A DNA stretch of 64,000 nucleotides from Sphingomonas sp. SORGH_AS_0879 (GCF_030819175.1 NZ_JAUTBJ010000002.1:754001-818000), one strand, 5' to 3'. Positions 49,032 to 59,986 are shown, counted from the first letter of the stretch. The notes: generated by a model not told the origin, from the sequence alone. Numbers and translations: made by a program.

Positions 49032-49907
49032 ATGGCGCGGATCGCCTTTATCGGCCTGGGCAATATGGGCGGCGGGATGGCCGCCAATCTGGCGAAGGCG
49101 GGGCATGACGTCCGCGCCTTCGACCTGTCGGCGGACGCGCTGGCGGCGGCGGAAGCGGCAGGGTGCCTGGCCGTCGACAGCGCCGTCGCGGCTATGGAAG
49201 GCGTGGAGGCGGTCGTCACCATGCTGCCCGCCGGAACCCATGTCGAGCGCGTCTATGCCGATGCCGTCTTCACCGCCGCGCCGCCCTCCGCGATCCTGAT
49301 CGACTGCTCGACCATCGACGTCGCCACCGCGCGCCGGGTGGCGGAGGCGGCGCAGGCCAAGGGCATGATGGCGGTCGACGCCCCCGTCTCGGGCGGGATC
49401 GCGGCGGCCCGGGCGGGCTCGCTGACCTTCATGGTCGGTGGCGCCAGGCAAGCGTTCGACCGCGCCGAGCCTTTCCTGTCGGCCATGGGCCAGGCGGTGA
49501 TCCATGCCGGAGGCAATGGCGCGGGGCAGGCGGCCAAGATCTGCAACAACATGCTGCTCGGCGCGACGATGATCGCCACTTGCGAGGCGTTCGTGCTGGC
49601 CGAGAAGCTGGGGCTGGAGGCGCAGACCTTCTACGACATCGCCTCGGTATCCTCGGGGCAGAGTTGGTCGATGACCAAATATTGCCCGGTCCCCGGTGTC
49701 GGGCCGGAGACGCCCGCCGATCACGACTATCAGGGCGGCTTCGCGGCGGCACTGATGCTGAAGGATCTGAAGCTGGCGATGGAGGCCGCACGCGATGCGG
49801 GCGCAACTACGCCGATGGGCGCGCGCGCGGCGGAACTCTATGCGGCGTTCGTGGGCGAGGGGCAGCCACAGGTCGATTTCTCGGGCATCATCCGCACCCT
49901 GCGATAA
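49032..49907 (+). CDS. mmsB: 3-hydroxyisobutyrate dehydrogenase
   Basis: Oxidises 3-hydroxyisobutyrate to methylmalonate semialdehyde with NAD, feeding MmsA. 291 residues of the beta-hydroxyacid dehydrogenase family: N-terminal Rossmann motif FIGLGNMGGGMAANLAKAGH (about 5-24), substrate motif DAPVSGGIAAARAGSLTFMVGG (about 117-138) and the catalytic lysine in GNGAGQAAKICNNMLLGATM (about 159-178). The ATG at 49032 follows AGGAGAGAG and gives the Rossmann fold at once; an upstream in-frame start would translate repeat sequence. Confidence 0.95.
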   Translation: MARIAFIGLGNMGGGMAANLAKAGHDVRAFDLSADALAAAEAAGCLAVDSAVAAMEGVEAVVTMLPAGTHVERVYADAVFTAAPPSAILIDCSTIDVATARRVAEAAQAKGMMAVDAPVSGGIAAARAGSLTFMVGGARQAFDRAEPFLSAMGQAVIHAGGNGAGQAAKICNNMLLGATMIATCEAFVLAEKLGLEAQTFYDIASVSSGQSWSMTKYCPVPGVGPETPADHDYQGGFAAALMLKDLKLAMEAARDAGATTPMGARAAELYAAFVGEGQPQVDFSGIIRTLR

Positions 49908-49911
49908 CCCA

Positions 49912-50018
49912 ACCCCCGTTCGGCCTGAGCGAAGTCGAAGGCCACGCTATGCCCTCGCCACAAGCCTGTGGCGCGGGGATTCCCTTGGCCTTCGACTTCG
50001 CTCAGGCTGAACGGAGGG
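49912..50018. repeat. Family C repeat pair, facing arms
   Basis: The left arm at 49915-49942 includes CTGAGCGAAGTCGAAGGCC and the right arm at 49986-50014 includes GGCCTTCGACTTCGCTCAGG. The spacer holds a small hairpin GCCACAAGCCTGTGGC (49957-49972). Confidence 0.85.
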
Positions 50019-50085
50019 GGGGATGATGGGAAAAACCCGACCCGCCTTTTCCCGCCCCGCAATGCGGCCTAAAGCCCGGCGGGTG

Positions 50086-51114
50086 ATGGACATAGCCGCT
50101 CCCCTCCGCCTGCGTGTCGACCGTGACGCGCTTCGATCCAACTGGCAGGCGCTCGACCGTTGGAGCGGTGCGGCGGCATGCGGTGCGGCGGTGAAGGCCA
50201 ATGGCTATGGCCTGGGGGCATCGCTGGTCGCCGAGACGCTGGCGGGCGCGGGGTGTCGCGATTTCTTCGTCGCCAACTGGGCCGAGGCGCTGGCGCTGGC
50301 GCCGCTGGGGCTGACCGTGTCGGTCCTCCATGGCCTGCGGGCCGAGGATGTGGCGGCGGCGCGTGCGGGCGTGGCGCGGCCCGTGCTCAACAGTCCCGAA
50401 CAGGTCGCGCGCTGGCGCGAGAGTGGCGGTGGCCCGTGCGACGTGATGGTCGATACCGGCATCAACCGCCTCGGCGTTTCGATGGAGGCGGTGCGCGACG
50501 GTCTGCTCGACAGGCTGGAGATCGAGACACTGCTCAGCCATCTGGCCTGCGCCGACGAAGATGTGGCGATGAACGCGCGGCAGCAGGGTGCGTTCGCCAG
50601 CCTGAGGGGCCGCACTCCCGCGCGACGCATGAGCCTCGCCAATTCGGCGGGAATCGGGCTGGGGGCCGACTATCATTTCGATCTGACCCGCCCCGGCCTG
50701 GCGCTTTACGGCGGCATACCCCGTCCCGACATGGCGGGGCCCCTGCGGCAGGTGGGCTTTCCGGAAGCGCAGATCCTGCAACGCCGCCGCGTGCCCGCCG
50801 GGGAGACGGTCGGCTACAACGCCACCTGGACCGCACCCGCCGATACCGAGGTCGCGATCCTGAACCTGGGCTATGCCGATGGCTATCGCCGCGCGCTGTC
50901 GGGCGTGGGGGCCGCGATGGTCGACGGCGCGACCCTGCCCGTGCTGGGCCGGGTGTCGATGGATCTGCTCGCTGTCGATGTCAGCGCCCGCCCCGACCTG
51001 CGCGAGGGCGACTGGCTGGCCATGGCCTATGACCTGGCCCAGGCGTCCGCCGTGTCGGGCGTGTCGCAATATGAGTTGCTGACCGGCCTGGGACAGCGTT
51101 TCGCGCGAGGGTAA
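50086..51114 (+). CDS. alr: Alanine racemase
   Basis: A PLP enzyme making D-alanine for peptidoglycan. 342 residues: the PLP lysine is Lys37 in GAAVKANGYGLG and the opposite catalytic base is Tyr244 in ETVGYNATWTA. Other family blocks are MVDTGINRLGV (about 121-131), SLANSAGI (183-190), RPGLALYGG (202-210) and LGRVSMDLLAVDVS near residue 285. The start MDIAAPLRLRVDRDALRSNW at 50086 fits the family; an ATG at 50023 lies next to the repeat. It is slightly shorter than many Alr proteins but complete. Confidence 0.93.
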   Translation: MDIAAPLRLRVDRDALRSNWQALDRWSGAAACGAAVKANGYGLGASLVAETLAGAGCRDFFVANWAEALALAPLGLTVSVLHGLRAEDVAAARAGVARPVLNSPEQVARWRESGGGPCDVMVDTGINRLGVSMEAVRDGLLDRLEIETLLSHLACADEDVAMNARQQGAFASLRGRTPARRMSLANSAGIGLGADYHFDLTRPGLALYGGIPRPDMAGPLRQVGFPEAQILQRRRVPAGETVGYNATWTAPADTEVAILNLGYADGYRRALSGVGAAMVDGATLPVLGRVSMDLLAVDVSARPDLREGDWLAMAYDLAQASAVSGVSQYELLTGLGQRFARG

Positions 51115-51115
51115 G

Positions 51116-51147
51116 AAAAAGGGGCCGCCTTTTCATGAGGCGACCCC
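51116..51147 (-). terminator. Terminator of the large TonB receptor gene
   Basis: On the minus strand GGGGTCGCCT (51147-51138) pairs with AGGCGGCCCC (51130-51121), one G-U pair, and runs into TTTTT (51120-51116). It lies 27 bases after the receptor stop. Confidence 0.85.
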
Positions 51148-51173
51148 AAGTTGGTGGGTAATTGCTGCGTATC

Positions 51174-54100
51174 TTAGAAGCGGGCTTCCACGCCCGCGTA
51201 CAGGAAGCGACCGATGTTCGGATAGATCGCGTCGTTGCCGGTGGGGGTGTTGGCGATGCCCGTCAGTTCATAGGGCGGCAGTTGGTTGGTGATGTTGTCC
51301 ACGCCCAGATAAAGGCGGAACTTTTCCGTCGCGTTCACCCCGATCCGCGCGTCATGATAGACGATCGGGCTGTAATAGACGAAGGGGCGGGCATCCGGGT
51401 TGAGTGCTGGGCGACCCTGAGACGCGAAGAAGGTCTCGTAGACCAGCCCCGACACGATCTGCCGACCGACATAGCGTGCGGTATAGCCGAAATCGATCAG
51501 GCCGACCTTGCCGTTCAGGTTGAAACGGGCCTGCCACTTAGGATCGCCCAGCATGCTGTCCTGACGGTCATACCGATCCGGCTCGGCGATATAGACATAG
51601 TTCAGGCGGTTGAAGATGTAGCTGACCGTCAGATTGGCGTTCAGCGAGGCGTTCTCGCTGAACCGCTTGGCATATTGCACGTCGACGTCCAGCCCGTTGG
51701 TCTTCAGCGCGGCGAAGTTGAACGGCTGGTTGATGAAGCTGACGCCGTTGCCGGACCGGTCGAAGATGAACTGCGACTGGTCGATGGTCCGCCCGGTCTG
51801 GCCCAGGAAGGTGTTGTTCTGGACCGGATCGCTCGACTGGCGACGGAAGACCGCCGCGCAGAACGGGTTGTCGATGCCGTTGGTGTCGTCATAGCAGCGG
51901 TTGACGATCTGCTGGCCGGTCAGGCCCGAGATCACGTTCTTCACCCGGATGTTATAGTAATCGACCTTGAGGGTCAGACCCGGCACCTGCTGGGGCTGAT
52001 AGACCATGCCTACAGTGAAGCTGTTGCCGACTTCCGGGGTCAGGCCGATATTGCCCTGGTTGATACCCGGAATGTTCGAGGGCGACTGGTTGGTCCAGGG
52101 GCGGACCAGCTGGGCGCCCGTCGTCGGGTCGGTGAAGCTGATCGTCGTGGGAATGCCCGCCGCGGCGCAGTTGCGGGCGCGGTTGGGGTTCGACGTGATG
52201 TTGTTGCCGGCATTGGTGCCGCCCGGCTGATCGCAGGGATCGTTGATCGTCGCGAAGGTCTGGGAGGACGACGCATAGAGATTGCTCAGATTCGGTGCCC
52301 GCACCGAGCGGGAGAAGCTGCCCCGGAAGCGCAGGTCGCGGACAGGCGACCAGATCAGACCCGCATTCCATGCCCAGACCGAACCGGTGGTGCCGCCATA
52401 GTCGGACACGCGACCCGCACCCTCGACCGTCAGTTCCTGAAGGAACGGGATGTTGGCCAGCAGGGGCAGGCGGAGTTCGCCATAGGCTTCCTTGATGTTG
52501 ACGGCGGGCGGATCGAACGTCGCCGCCGGATTCAGGAAGGTCGCGCCCGAAGCGGTGATCGCGTCCTGGCCGGAGAAGGCATCTTCGCGGCGATATTCAC
52601 CGCCGAACGAGAAATAGACCGGACCGCCCGGCAGGTTGAAGAACGAACCCGTATTGCCCGAGATGAAGGCCGTCGCGTTGATCTGCTCCGCCCATTGATT
52701 GCGGGTGGAGGTGTGCATGATGTAGTCGATCGCACGCGGGTCGGCCGCGTTCTGGCCGAACAGGTTCAACGGTACGCAGCCCGGCGCGGCGTTGCTGTTG
52801 GTGGCGTTGACGGCGCAGATCACCCGGGCACCCTGCGCATTCAGGACATAGTTGGAACCCGCATAACCGGCGGGCGCCACCACTGCGTTGACCGCGTTGC
52901 GATAATTGTCCAGCAGGACGTTACCGCCGGTGCGGTAGAAGTTTTCGGTCCGACCATAATTGCCGGCGACTTCGTAGTACAGGTCGCCCGACGAGGTGAT
53001 GTCGCCGCGTACGCCGATGACGCCGCGATAGGTGCGGCGGGTGTGGAATTCGGCGCGCGTGCCCAGATCGTTGTTGAAGCGGTTGAGCGTGAAGCTCGTC
53101 GCGCCGGGGGCCAGGATCGTTCCCAGCGTCGCGCGCGCGGCGGGCGTCAGGAAGGGATTGCTGATGCTGAACGTGCTGCTCAGCGTGCCGCCGGTGAAGC
53201 TGGGCTGGGTCGACTGTTGCGTTGCCTTGACGTTGGCAAAGCTGAACTCGACGAAGGGCTTGAACGCGGGCGAGATATCGCCGTTGAGCAGGATGTTGGC
53301 CAGGAAGCGGTCGAGGCCGGGCATCAGCATCGCGCCTTCCAGGCCCGAGGCGGTCCCACCGAACAGGACGCCGCCGCCGATCGCACGATTGTCGACCAGG
53401 CCCGTGGTGGACGGCGAATCGCGAAGCAGCGAGCCGTCGGGCTGGAACAGATAGTTATAGGCGATCGGGCTGCCGGTCGGGGAATTCTGACCGGTGCAGA
53501 TGGCGGCACGCTGCGCCGCATTGGCGGCCGTCGCCGTGCCGGGGCAGGTGGTCACGACCGTGCCGCCGATCGAGCGATTGCCGAATACGCTGCCGCGCGG
53601 AACGAATGTCGTGTTGGGGATGCCGTCGAAATTGCGGTTCGGCGCCGTCGTGATCTGCGAATTGATGAAGGCGGGCGTGCCGCCATAGGCGCCGAGATAG
53701 GGACGCTGGGCGAAGAAGACGGGGTTGCTCTTCGAATATTCCGCCGAAACCGTCAGGTTGAAGCGCCCTTCGGCGAAGTTCGCGCCGGTGATGCCGCTGA
53801 CCAGATAGGTACCCCGGTCGCCATAGCTGGTGACGCCGCCCTGTGCGCGAAGGCGGGTGCCCTCGAAGTCGCGCTTCAACTTGAAGTTGACGACACCCGA
53901 AATCGCGTCCGAGCCATAAACGGCCGACTGACCGCCGGTGACGATATCGACGCCTTCCAGCAGGTCGAACGGAATGGTGTTGATGTCGGGCGTATAGGAG
54001 CCGGGGACGGCGGTCACGACGCGACGGCCGTTGACCAGCGTCAGCGTGCGCGCCGTACCCAGACCGCGCAGATCGAGCAGGTTGATGCCCGCCGTGCCGA

Positions 54101-54455
54101 TCGACCCGGTCGAATTCGCCTGGCTGAAGGTGCTGCGGAGCTGTGGCAACTGGCTGATCGCGTCACCCAGCGAGATGTCGCCGCGCGTGCCGAGCAATTC
54201 CGCCGCGTTGATCGATTCGACCGGAATGGCGGCGTCGAACTTGTTGGTCAGGCGGATACGCGATCCGGTGACGACGACATCGCCGCCGCCCGAGCGGTTG
54301 CCCGGCGTCGCGGCGTCGGACGTGGTGTCGGCATCCTCTTCCTGAACCTCCGGCGCGGTGGTCGAGGTGGTGCTGGTCTGCGCGAGCGCCGCCACTGGGA
54401 AAAGCACCAGGGTGCTGGCGAGCGCGGACGCTCCCAGCAGGGTACGCATCTTCAT
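51174..54455 (-). CDS. TonB-dependent outer-membrane receptor (1093 residues), candidate Pho-regulated
   Basis: A large TonB-dependent transporter. Signal peptide MKMRTLLGASALASTLVLFPVAALAQ; a low-complexity Thr/Glu/Asp spacer (27-58); TonB-box-like GGGDVVVTGSRIR; plug domain with LLDLRGLGTARTLTLVNGRR and LLEGVDIVTGGQSAVYGSDAISGVVNFKLKRDF (about 163-195). The barrel is long, with many Asn/Thr/Gly-rich extracellular loops, and ends GRFLYAGVEARF with the terminal Phe expected for barrel insertion. Neighbours give no substrate clue. A strong PhoB-type array 101 bases upstream suggests uptake of a phosphorus-containing compound. Confidence 0.93.
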   Translation of the reverse strand: MKMRTLLGASALASTLVLFPVAALAQTSTTSTTAPEVQEEDADTTSDAATPGNRSGGGDVVVTGSRIRLTNKFDAAIPVESINAAELLGTRGDISLGDAISQLPQLRSTFSQANSTGSIGTAGINLLDLRGLGTARTLTLVNGRRVVTAVPGSYTPDINTIPFDLLEGVDIVTGGQSAVYGSDAISGVVNFKLKRDFEGTRLRAQGGVTSYGDRGTYLVSGITGANFAEGRFNLTVSAEYSKSNPVFFAQRPYLGAYGGTPAFINSQITTAPNRNFDGIPNTTFVPRGSVFGNRSIGGTVVTTCPGTATAANAAQRAAICTGQNSPTGSPIAYNYLFQPDGSLLRDSPSTTGLVDNRAIGGGVLFGGTASGLEGAMLMPGLDRFLANILLNGDISPAFKPFVEFSFANVKATQQSTQPSFTGGTLSSTFSISNPFLTPAARATLGTILAPGATSFTLNRFNNDLGTRAEFHTRRTYRGVIGVRGDITSSGDLYYEVAGNYGRTENFYRTGGNVLLDNYRNAVNAVVAPAGYAGSNYVLNAQGARVICAVNATNSNAAPGCVPLNLFGQNAADPRAIDYIMHTSTRNQWAEQINATAFISGNTGSFFNLPGGPVYFSFGGEYRREDAFSGQDAITASGATFLNPAATFDPPAVNIKEAYGELRLPLLANIPFLQELTVEGAGRVSDYGGTTGSVWAWNAGLIWSPVRDLRFRGSFSRSVRAPNLSNLYASSSQTFATINDPCDQPGGTNAGNNITSNPNRARNCAAAGIPTTISFTDPTTGAQLVRPWTNQSPSNIPGINQGNIGLTPEVGNSFTVGMVYQPQQVPGLTLKVDYYNIRVKNVISGLTGQQIVNRCYDDTNGIDNPFCAAVFRRQSSDPVQNNTFLGQTGRTIDQSQFIFDRSGNGVSFINQPFNFAALKTNGLDVDVQYAKRFSENASLNANLTVSYIFNRLNYVYIAEPDRYDRQDSMLGDPKWQARFNLNGKVGLIDFGYTARYVGRQIVSGLVYETFFASQGRPALNPDARPFVYYSPIVYHDARIGVNATEKFRLYLGVDNITNQLPPYELTGIANTPTGNDAIYPNIGRFLYAGVEARF

Positions 54456-54555
54456 TCTGTTTTACCCCTTAAGTGCGGATCATTCCGTCCGCTGCCCTCA
54501 GGGAAAGAAATTATTCGATCAAAAACAAGGTCATAGCTGCGAGCGGGTGACTATT

Positions 54556-54584
54556 GTGAATATCATGTGACATGTATGTGACAG
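54556..54584 (-). promoter_or_regulatory. PhoB-box-like array upstream of the large TonB receptor
   Basis: On the minus strand CTGTCAC (54578-54584), ATGTCAC (54567-54573) and TATTCAC (54556-54562) follow each other at exact 11-base steps. The first two match the known CTGTCAT/C half-site at 7 and 6 of 7. A -10-like CACAAT lies at 54553-54558. This is the best Pho-type site in the window. Confidence 0.7.
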
Positions 54585-54774
54585 GTTTGTCACTTATGTT
54601 CGGAAAGCCGGTAAGTCACGAAATTATCATGAACTTTTCAAGCCGAATACGCACCGTGGCATTTTTGCGGTCGACGGTGGATTGAGGCGCGTCGGTGCAT
54701 CCTTCGACACGATGCGAAAACAGGGGAATCGGATCGACGGAATCGGCGATCCGTGTCGTTACCGAGGGGATATG

Positions 54775-54807
54775 AAAAAGGGGGCGTGACGGCTCCGTCA
54801 CACCCCC
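54775..54807 (-). terminator. Terminator of the thiolase gene
   Basis: On the minus strand GGGGGTGTGACGG pairs with CCGTCACGCCCCC (one G-U pair) and runs into TTTTT. It is 32 bases after the thiolase stop. The stretch 54585-54774 towards the TonB receptor holds no recognised feature. Confidence 0.85.
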
Positions 54808-54838
54808 TGCATGGGCTTTGGTTGGGAAAAGGTCCGGG

Positions 54839-56011
<1,173 letters not shown>

Positions 56012-56034
56012 GAAGGCTCCTCTCGACTTTCTCT

Positions 56035-57081
56035 CTATCTAGGCGCGGGCAGCGCGGCGATCCAGTCGGCCAATGGCTGCCATAGCTGTTCTTCCGCGCG
56101 TCCCCCGACGACCATGCCGACATGGCCCGTGCCGCCGGCCCGTCGGTCGGCCAGTCCGATCGCGGTGGCGGCGGGGACGATCCGGTCGCCGGTGGCGACG
56201 AATTCGACGCTAGGGGCGTCGCATTGCGATGGTGTGACGATATCGCCCGCCACGCGCCATTGTCCCTGGCCGGGACGATCCAGCGCGATCAATTCCTCGA
56301 ACAATTCGCGCCCAAAGGCGTGGGGCAGGGGGGCGCCCTGATTGGCCCAATCCTCCAGCCGGATGAAGCGGCGCGCCGCCTCGCTGCGCGGATCGAGATC
56401 GGCGAAGGCCGCATATTTGGCGATGGTCCGCGCGGGATCGAGTTGCCAGAAGCCCGCCTGCAACGCCTCCATGGGAACGAGGCCCAGAGCCTCGGAGGTC
56501 GGCTTGATCGCGGCCCATATCGCGGTCATCGCGGCGCGTGCCTCCTCGCCATAGCCGGTGAAATGCCAGGGCGCGGCGATGGCGGCCAGTCCCGCCACCT
56601 CGCTCCGCGCCGCCGCCGCCATGGCGAGCGTGCCGCCCAGGCAATAGCCGACCAGCACCGGCGGTTCGGGGAAGGTGGCGATCAGCGGCAGCAGGAAATG
56701 CTCGACATGGCCCGCCACATCGACGTCGCGATCCTTCGCGCCGGGCGTGCCCCAGTCGATCAGCCAGGGGTGGAAGCCCCGTCCGCGAAGCCAGCGGATC
56801 AGCGAGCGGTCGCGAGACAGGTCGAGGATCGATGGCGGGTTGATCAGCGAGGGGATGAACAGGACAGGACGGCCTTCTCCGCCCGCATCCCGCAATTTCA
56901 CCCGCCCGCGCCGTCGCCGCACCGGCAGGGCGCGCATCGGTCGCTCGCGCTTCGCCGCCTGGAATCGCCGCAAGCCCTCCATGGCGCGTTGCACCAATTC
57001 CGGGTTCGCCGTGGCCTCGCTGCGCAACATCGCCAGGAACAGGGGCAAAGGGCGCGGTCCGTGTTGCGATGCGAAATCCAT
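56035..57081 (-). CDS. PHA synthase-like alpha/beta hydrolase (short form)
   Basis: 348 residues starting [19 protein letters not shown] at 57081; an ATG at 57105 would add eight residues. The lipase-like box is GYCLGG with Cys147 as nucleophile, the form seen in PHA synthases and not in ordinary esterases (GxSxG). [35 protein letters not shown] (about 77-111) is the classic synthase block, and the Asp (ATGDRIVP) and His ([11 protein letters not shown]) of the triad are near residues 300 and 318. It lacks the long N-terminal domain of class I PhaC and matches class III PhaC length, but no PhaE is nearby. Divergent from phaR. Confidence 0.85.
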   Translation of the reverse strand: MDFASQHGPRPLPLFLAMLRSEATANPELVQRAMEGLRRFQAAKRERPMRALPVRRRRGRVKLRDAGGEGRPVLFIPSLINPPSILDLSRDRSLIRWLRGRGFHPWLIDWGTPGAKDRDVDVAGHVEHFLLPLIATFPEPPVLVGYCLGGTLAMAAAARSEVAGLAAIAAPWHFTGYGEEARAAMTAIWAAIKPTSEALGLVPMEALQAGFWQLDPARTIAKYAAFADLDPRSEAARRFIRLEDWANQGAPLPHAFGRELFEELIALDRPGQGQWRVAGDIVTPSQCDAPSVEFVATGDRIVPAATAIGLADRRAGGTGHVGMVVGGRAEEQLWQPLADWIAALPAPR

Positions 57082-57125
57082 GGCGTTAGGCTGCACCAAA
57101 ATCATGACAGGAAAGGCGGGGGTCG

Positions 57126-57680
57126 ATGAAGAAGCAGGCGGCGGACGGCATTGTGATCGTCAAGAAATATGCGAACCGGCGGCTCTACAACACCGAAACC
57201 TCCTCCTACATCACGCTTGATCATCTGGCGGCGATGATCCGGGCGGGGCGCGACTTCAAGGTGGTCGATGCCAAGACCGACGAAGACATCACCCATAATG
57301 TCCTCACGCAAATCATCATGGAAGAGGAAAGCCGCGGTGAGACGATGCTGCCGGTCAATTTCCTGCGCCAGTTGATCTCGATGTACGGCGACTCGATGCA
57401 GGCGATGGTGCCCGGCTATCTGGAGGCGTCGATGGACAGCTTCCGCCGCAACCAGGAACAGTTCAAGTCGGCGGTCGAGGGGGCCTTCGCCAACACGCCC
57501 TTCGCCGATCTCGCCAAGCGCAACCTGGCGATGTTCGAGGCGGCGACCCAGGGGTTCAAGCCCGGTGCGGCGGGGCCGGCTCCCGCTGCGGCTCCTGCGG
57601 CGGGCAAGGATGCGGAGATGGCCGCGCTGAAGGCCGAACTCGCGGCGCTCAAGGACAAGATCGAGAAGCTGGGCGAGTAA
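57126..57680 (+). CDS. phaR: Polyhydroxyalkanoate synthesis repressor PhaR
   Basis: 184 residues. The N-terminal DNA-binding domain is unmistakable: VIVKKYANRRLYNTETSSYITLDHLAAMI (about 10-38), VVDAKTDEDITHNVLTQII. The middle part (QQ-like FLRQLISMYGDSMQAMVPGYLEASMDSF) binds polymer in known PhaR proteins. An Ala/Pro linker and a short C-terminal coiled coil (AEMAALKAELAALKDKIEKLGE) finish the protein. It represses phasin and PHA genes until polymer titrates it. GGAAAGGCGGGGG precedes the start; the synthase-like gene diverges 45 bases away. Confidence 0.95.
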   Translation: MKKQAADGIVIVKKYANRRLYNTETSSYITLDHLAAMIRAGRDFKVVDAKTDEDITHNVLTQIIMEEESRGETMLPVNFLRQLISMYGDSMQAMVPGYLEASMDSFRRNQEQFKSAVEGAFANTPFADLAKRNLAMFEAATQGFKPGAAGPAPAAAPAAGKDAEMAALKAELAALKDKIEKLGE

Positions 57681-57683
57681 TCG

Positions 57684-57813
57684 ATCCTCCCCGGCACGGG
57701 GAGGGGGACCGTCGCGAAGCGGCGGTGGAGGGGGCTTGCCGCGAGGAAGGTCCTGTGTGGAAGCCCCCCTCCGTCAGGGCTTGCGCCCTGCCACCTCCCC
57801 GTGCCGGGGAGGA
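57684..57813. repeat. Family A repeat pair, facing copies
   Basis: ATCCTCCCCGGCACGGGGAG at 57684-57703 and CTCCCCGTGCCGGGGAGGAT at 57794-57813 are exact reverse complements. Inner hairpins use GGGGGACCGTCGCGAAGCGG and its partner. It lies directly after phaR. Confidence 0.85.
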
Positions 57814-57838
57814 TCGTGAGCCGCAATGGTCGAGCGCG

Positions 57839-57866
57839 GCCTCCGACTTCGCTCAGGCCGAACGGC
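57839..57866. repeat. Family C repeat, single degenerate arm
   Basis: GCCTCCGACTTCGCTCAGGC with CGAACGGCC following; one base change from the usual GCCTTCGACTTCGCTCAGGC. No facing arm is present. Confidence 0.7.
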
Positions 57867-57917
57867 CGCAACAGGTCTCCATTGAACCCGCGCACCCCCA
57901 CCTCCATATCGCCGCGC

Positions 57918-58481
57918 ATGAGCGGGAATGAACACGCCATGCCGACCTGGCATGGCACGACGATTTGCTCGGTCCGTCGCGGCGGCCGGGTGGTGGTGGC
58001 CGGGGACGGTCAGGTTTCGATGGGCCAGACGGTCATGAAGCCCAATGCGCGCAAAGTCCGGCGGCTGGGCGACGGCTCGGTCATCGGCGGCTTTGCAGGC
58101 GCGACGGCGGATGCCTTCACCCTGTTCGAGCGGCTGGAGGCCAAGCTGGAGCGGCATAACGGCCAGTTGCTGCGCGCGGCGGTCGAACTCGCCAAGGACT
58201 GGCGGACCGACAAGTTCCTCCGCAACCTGGAGGCGATGATGATCGTCGCCGACAAGGACGTGACGCTGATCCTGACCGGGAATGGCGACGTGCTGGAGCC
58301 GGAGAACGGCATCTGTGCGATCGGCTCGGGCGGCAATTACGCGCTCGCGGCGGCGCGGGCACTGGTCGATTACGAACAGGATGCCGAGACGATCGCGCGC
58401 AAGGCGATGGCGATCGCCGCCGATGTCTGTGTCTACACCAATGATCGCGTCACGCTCGAAGCCGTCGACGGCGCGCAGTAA
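57918..58481 (+). CDS. hslV: ATP-dependent protease subunit HslV
   Basis: The proteolytic chamber of the HslVU (ClpYQ) protease, a two-ring dodecamer. The mature N-terminal threonine is the first Thr of [21 protein letters not shown]; the preceding residues ([13 protein letters not shown]) form a propeptide. Typical blocks are [38 protein letters not shown] and [16 protein letters not shown]. 187 residues from the ATG at 57918; an ATG at 57939 (MPTWHG) is an equally possible start, because neither has a strong ribosome-binding site. hslU follows after 24 bases. Confidence 0.95.
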   Translation: MSGNEHAMPTWHGTTICSVRRGGRVVVAGDGQVSMGQTVMKPNARKVRRLGDGSVIGGFAGATADAFTLFERLEAKLERHNGQLLRAAVELAKDWRTDKFLRNLEAMMIVADKDVTLILTGNGDVLEPENGICAIGSGGNYALAAARALVDYEQDAETIARKAMAIAADVCVYTNDRVTLEAVDGAQ

Positions 58482-58505
58482 CTTCCCAGAAATCCGAAAG
58501 CTCCC

Positions 58506-59804
58506 ATGAACGACCAGCTGACCCCGAAGGCGATCGTCGCCGCGCTCGACGCGCATATCATCGGCCAGGCCGACGCCAAGCGCGCCGTGGCCGTCGCGAT
58601 GCGCAACCGCTGGCGTCGCCAGCGTCTCGGCGCGGATTTGCGCGACGAGGTGACGCCCAAGAACATCCTGATGATCGGCCCCACCGGCTGCGGCAAGACC
58701 GAGATCAGCCGCCGTCTGGCCAAGCTGGCCGATGCGCCCTTCGTCAAGGTGGAGGCGACCAAGTTCACCGAGGTCGGCTATGTCGGCCGCGATGTCGAGC
58801 AGATCGCGCGCGACCTGGTCGAAGAGGCGATCCGGCTGGAGAAGGAACGCCGCCGCGTCGCGGTGAAGGACAAGGCGGAAGAGGCGGCGATGAACCGCCT
58901 GCTCGACGCACTTGTGGGCAAGGATTCGAGCCAGGCGACGCGCGAGGCCTTTCGCCAGCGCTTCCGTGACGGCCATCTCGACCAGACCGAGATCGAGATC
59001 GAACTGGAACAGGCTCCGGCCATGCCGTTCGAGATCCCCGGTGCCGCGCCGCAGATGATCAACCTGTCGGAAATGATGGGCAAGGCGTTCGGCGGCGGCC
59101 AGCCGCTCAAGCGCCGCAAGCTGACCGTCTCGGCCGCCTGGACCAAGCTGGTCGAGGAGGAGGCGGACAAGCGGCTCGACCAGGACGAGGTCAGCCGCGC
59201 GGCGCTGGCCGATGCCGAGGCGAATGGGATCGTCTTCCTCGACGAGATCGACAAGATCGCGGTGTCGGACGTGCGCGGCGGCTCGGTCAGCCGAGAGGGT
59301 GTGCAGCGAGACCTGTTGCCGCTGATCGAGGGCACGACGGTTTCGACGAAGTATGGCCCGATGAAGACCGACCATATCCTGTTCATCGCATCCGGCGCCT
59401 TCCATGTCGCCAAGCCGTCAGACCTGTTGCCCGAACTTCAGGGGCGTCTGCCGATCCGGGTCGAATTGAAGGCGCTGACCGAGGCGGATTTCGTCGCCAT
59501 CCTGTCCGACACCAAGGCGTCGTTGCCCGCCCAGTATAAGGCGCTGATCGGCACCGAGGGCGTCGACATTTCCTTCACCGAGGACGGCATCGCCGCCATC
59601 GCCCGCATCGCCGCCGAGGTGAACGGGCAGGTCGAGAATATCGGCGCGCGGCGGCTCCAGACGGTGATGGAGAAACTGCTGGAGGAGGTCAGCTTCGAGG
59701 CGGAGGATCGCCAGGGCACGACGCTGACCGTGGATGCGGCCTATGTGGACAAGCAATTGTCGGCGGTGGCGCGGAATACGGACTTGAGTCGGTTCGTCTT
59801 GTGA
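58506..59804 (+). CDS. hslU: HslU, ATPase subunit of the HslVU protease
   Basis: An AAA+ unfoldase that delivers substrates to HslV. 432 residues: N-terminal [20 protein letters not shown], Walker A GPTGCGKT (58-65), pore loop [20 protein letters not shown] (about 88-107), the variable intermediate domain (about 110-230), Walker [12 protein letters not shown] (about 242-252), sensor region [12 protein letters not shown] and the C-terminal [23 protein letters not shown]. It ends SRFVL, the C-terminal tail that inserts into HslV. Confidence 0.98.
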   Translation: MNDQLTPKAIVAALDAHIIGQADAKRAVAVAMRNRWRRQRLGADLRDEVTPKNILMIGPTGCGKTEISRRLAKLADAPFVKVEATKFTEVGYVGRDVEQIARDLVEEAIRLEKERRRVAVKDKAEEAAMNRLLDALVGKDSSQATREAFRQRFRDGHLDQTEIEIELEQAPAMPFEIPGAAPQMINLSEMMGKAFGGGQPLKRRKLTVSAAWTKLVEEEADKRLDQDEVSRAALADAEANGIVFLDEIDKIAVSDVRGGSVSREGVQRDLLPLIEGTTVSTKYGPMKTDHILFIASGAFHVAKPSDLLPELQGRLPIRVELKALTEADFVAILSDTKASLPAQYKALIGTEGVDISFTEDGIAAIARIAAEVNGQVENIGARRLQTVMEKLLEEVSFEAEDRQGTTLTVDAAYVDKQLSAVARNTDLSRFVL

Positions 59805-59814
59805 TCGGGGTGGG

Positions 59815-59980
59815 GGCTCGGTGAGACCCCCGAGCCCTCCCCCATCCCCTCCCGCCTGCGGGAGGGGCGTGCCCCGTTCGAGACGGCGGAATTGAAGCGT
59901 AACCGTTGGTCCTTGCCGCTCCCCTCCCGCGGGCGGGAGGGGATGGGGGAGGGAAGGCCCCAAGCCACGCGGCTTGAGAC
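59815..59980. repeat. Family B repeat, diverged and doubled
   Basis: Palindromes CCCCTCCCGCCTGCGGGAGG (59847-59866) and CCCCTCCCGCGGGCGGGAGG (59921-59940) lie about 55 bases apart. Outside them are GGTGAGAC (59819-59826) and CTTGAGAC (59973-59980), remnants of the core. Confidence 0.75.
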
Positions 59981-59986
59981 ACCCCC

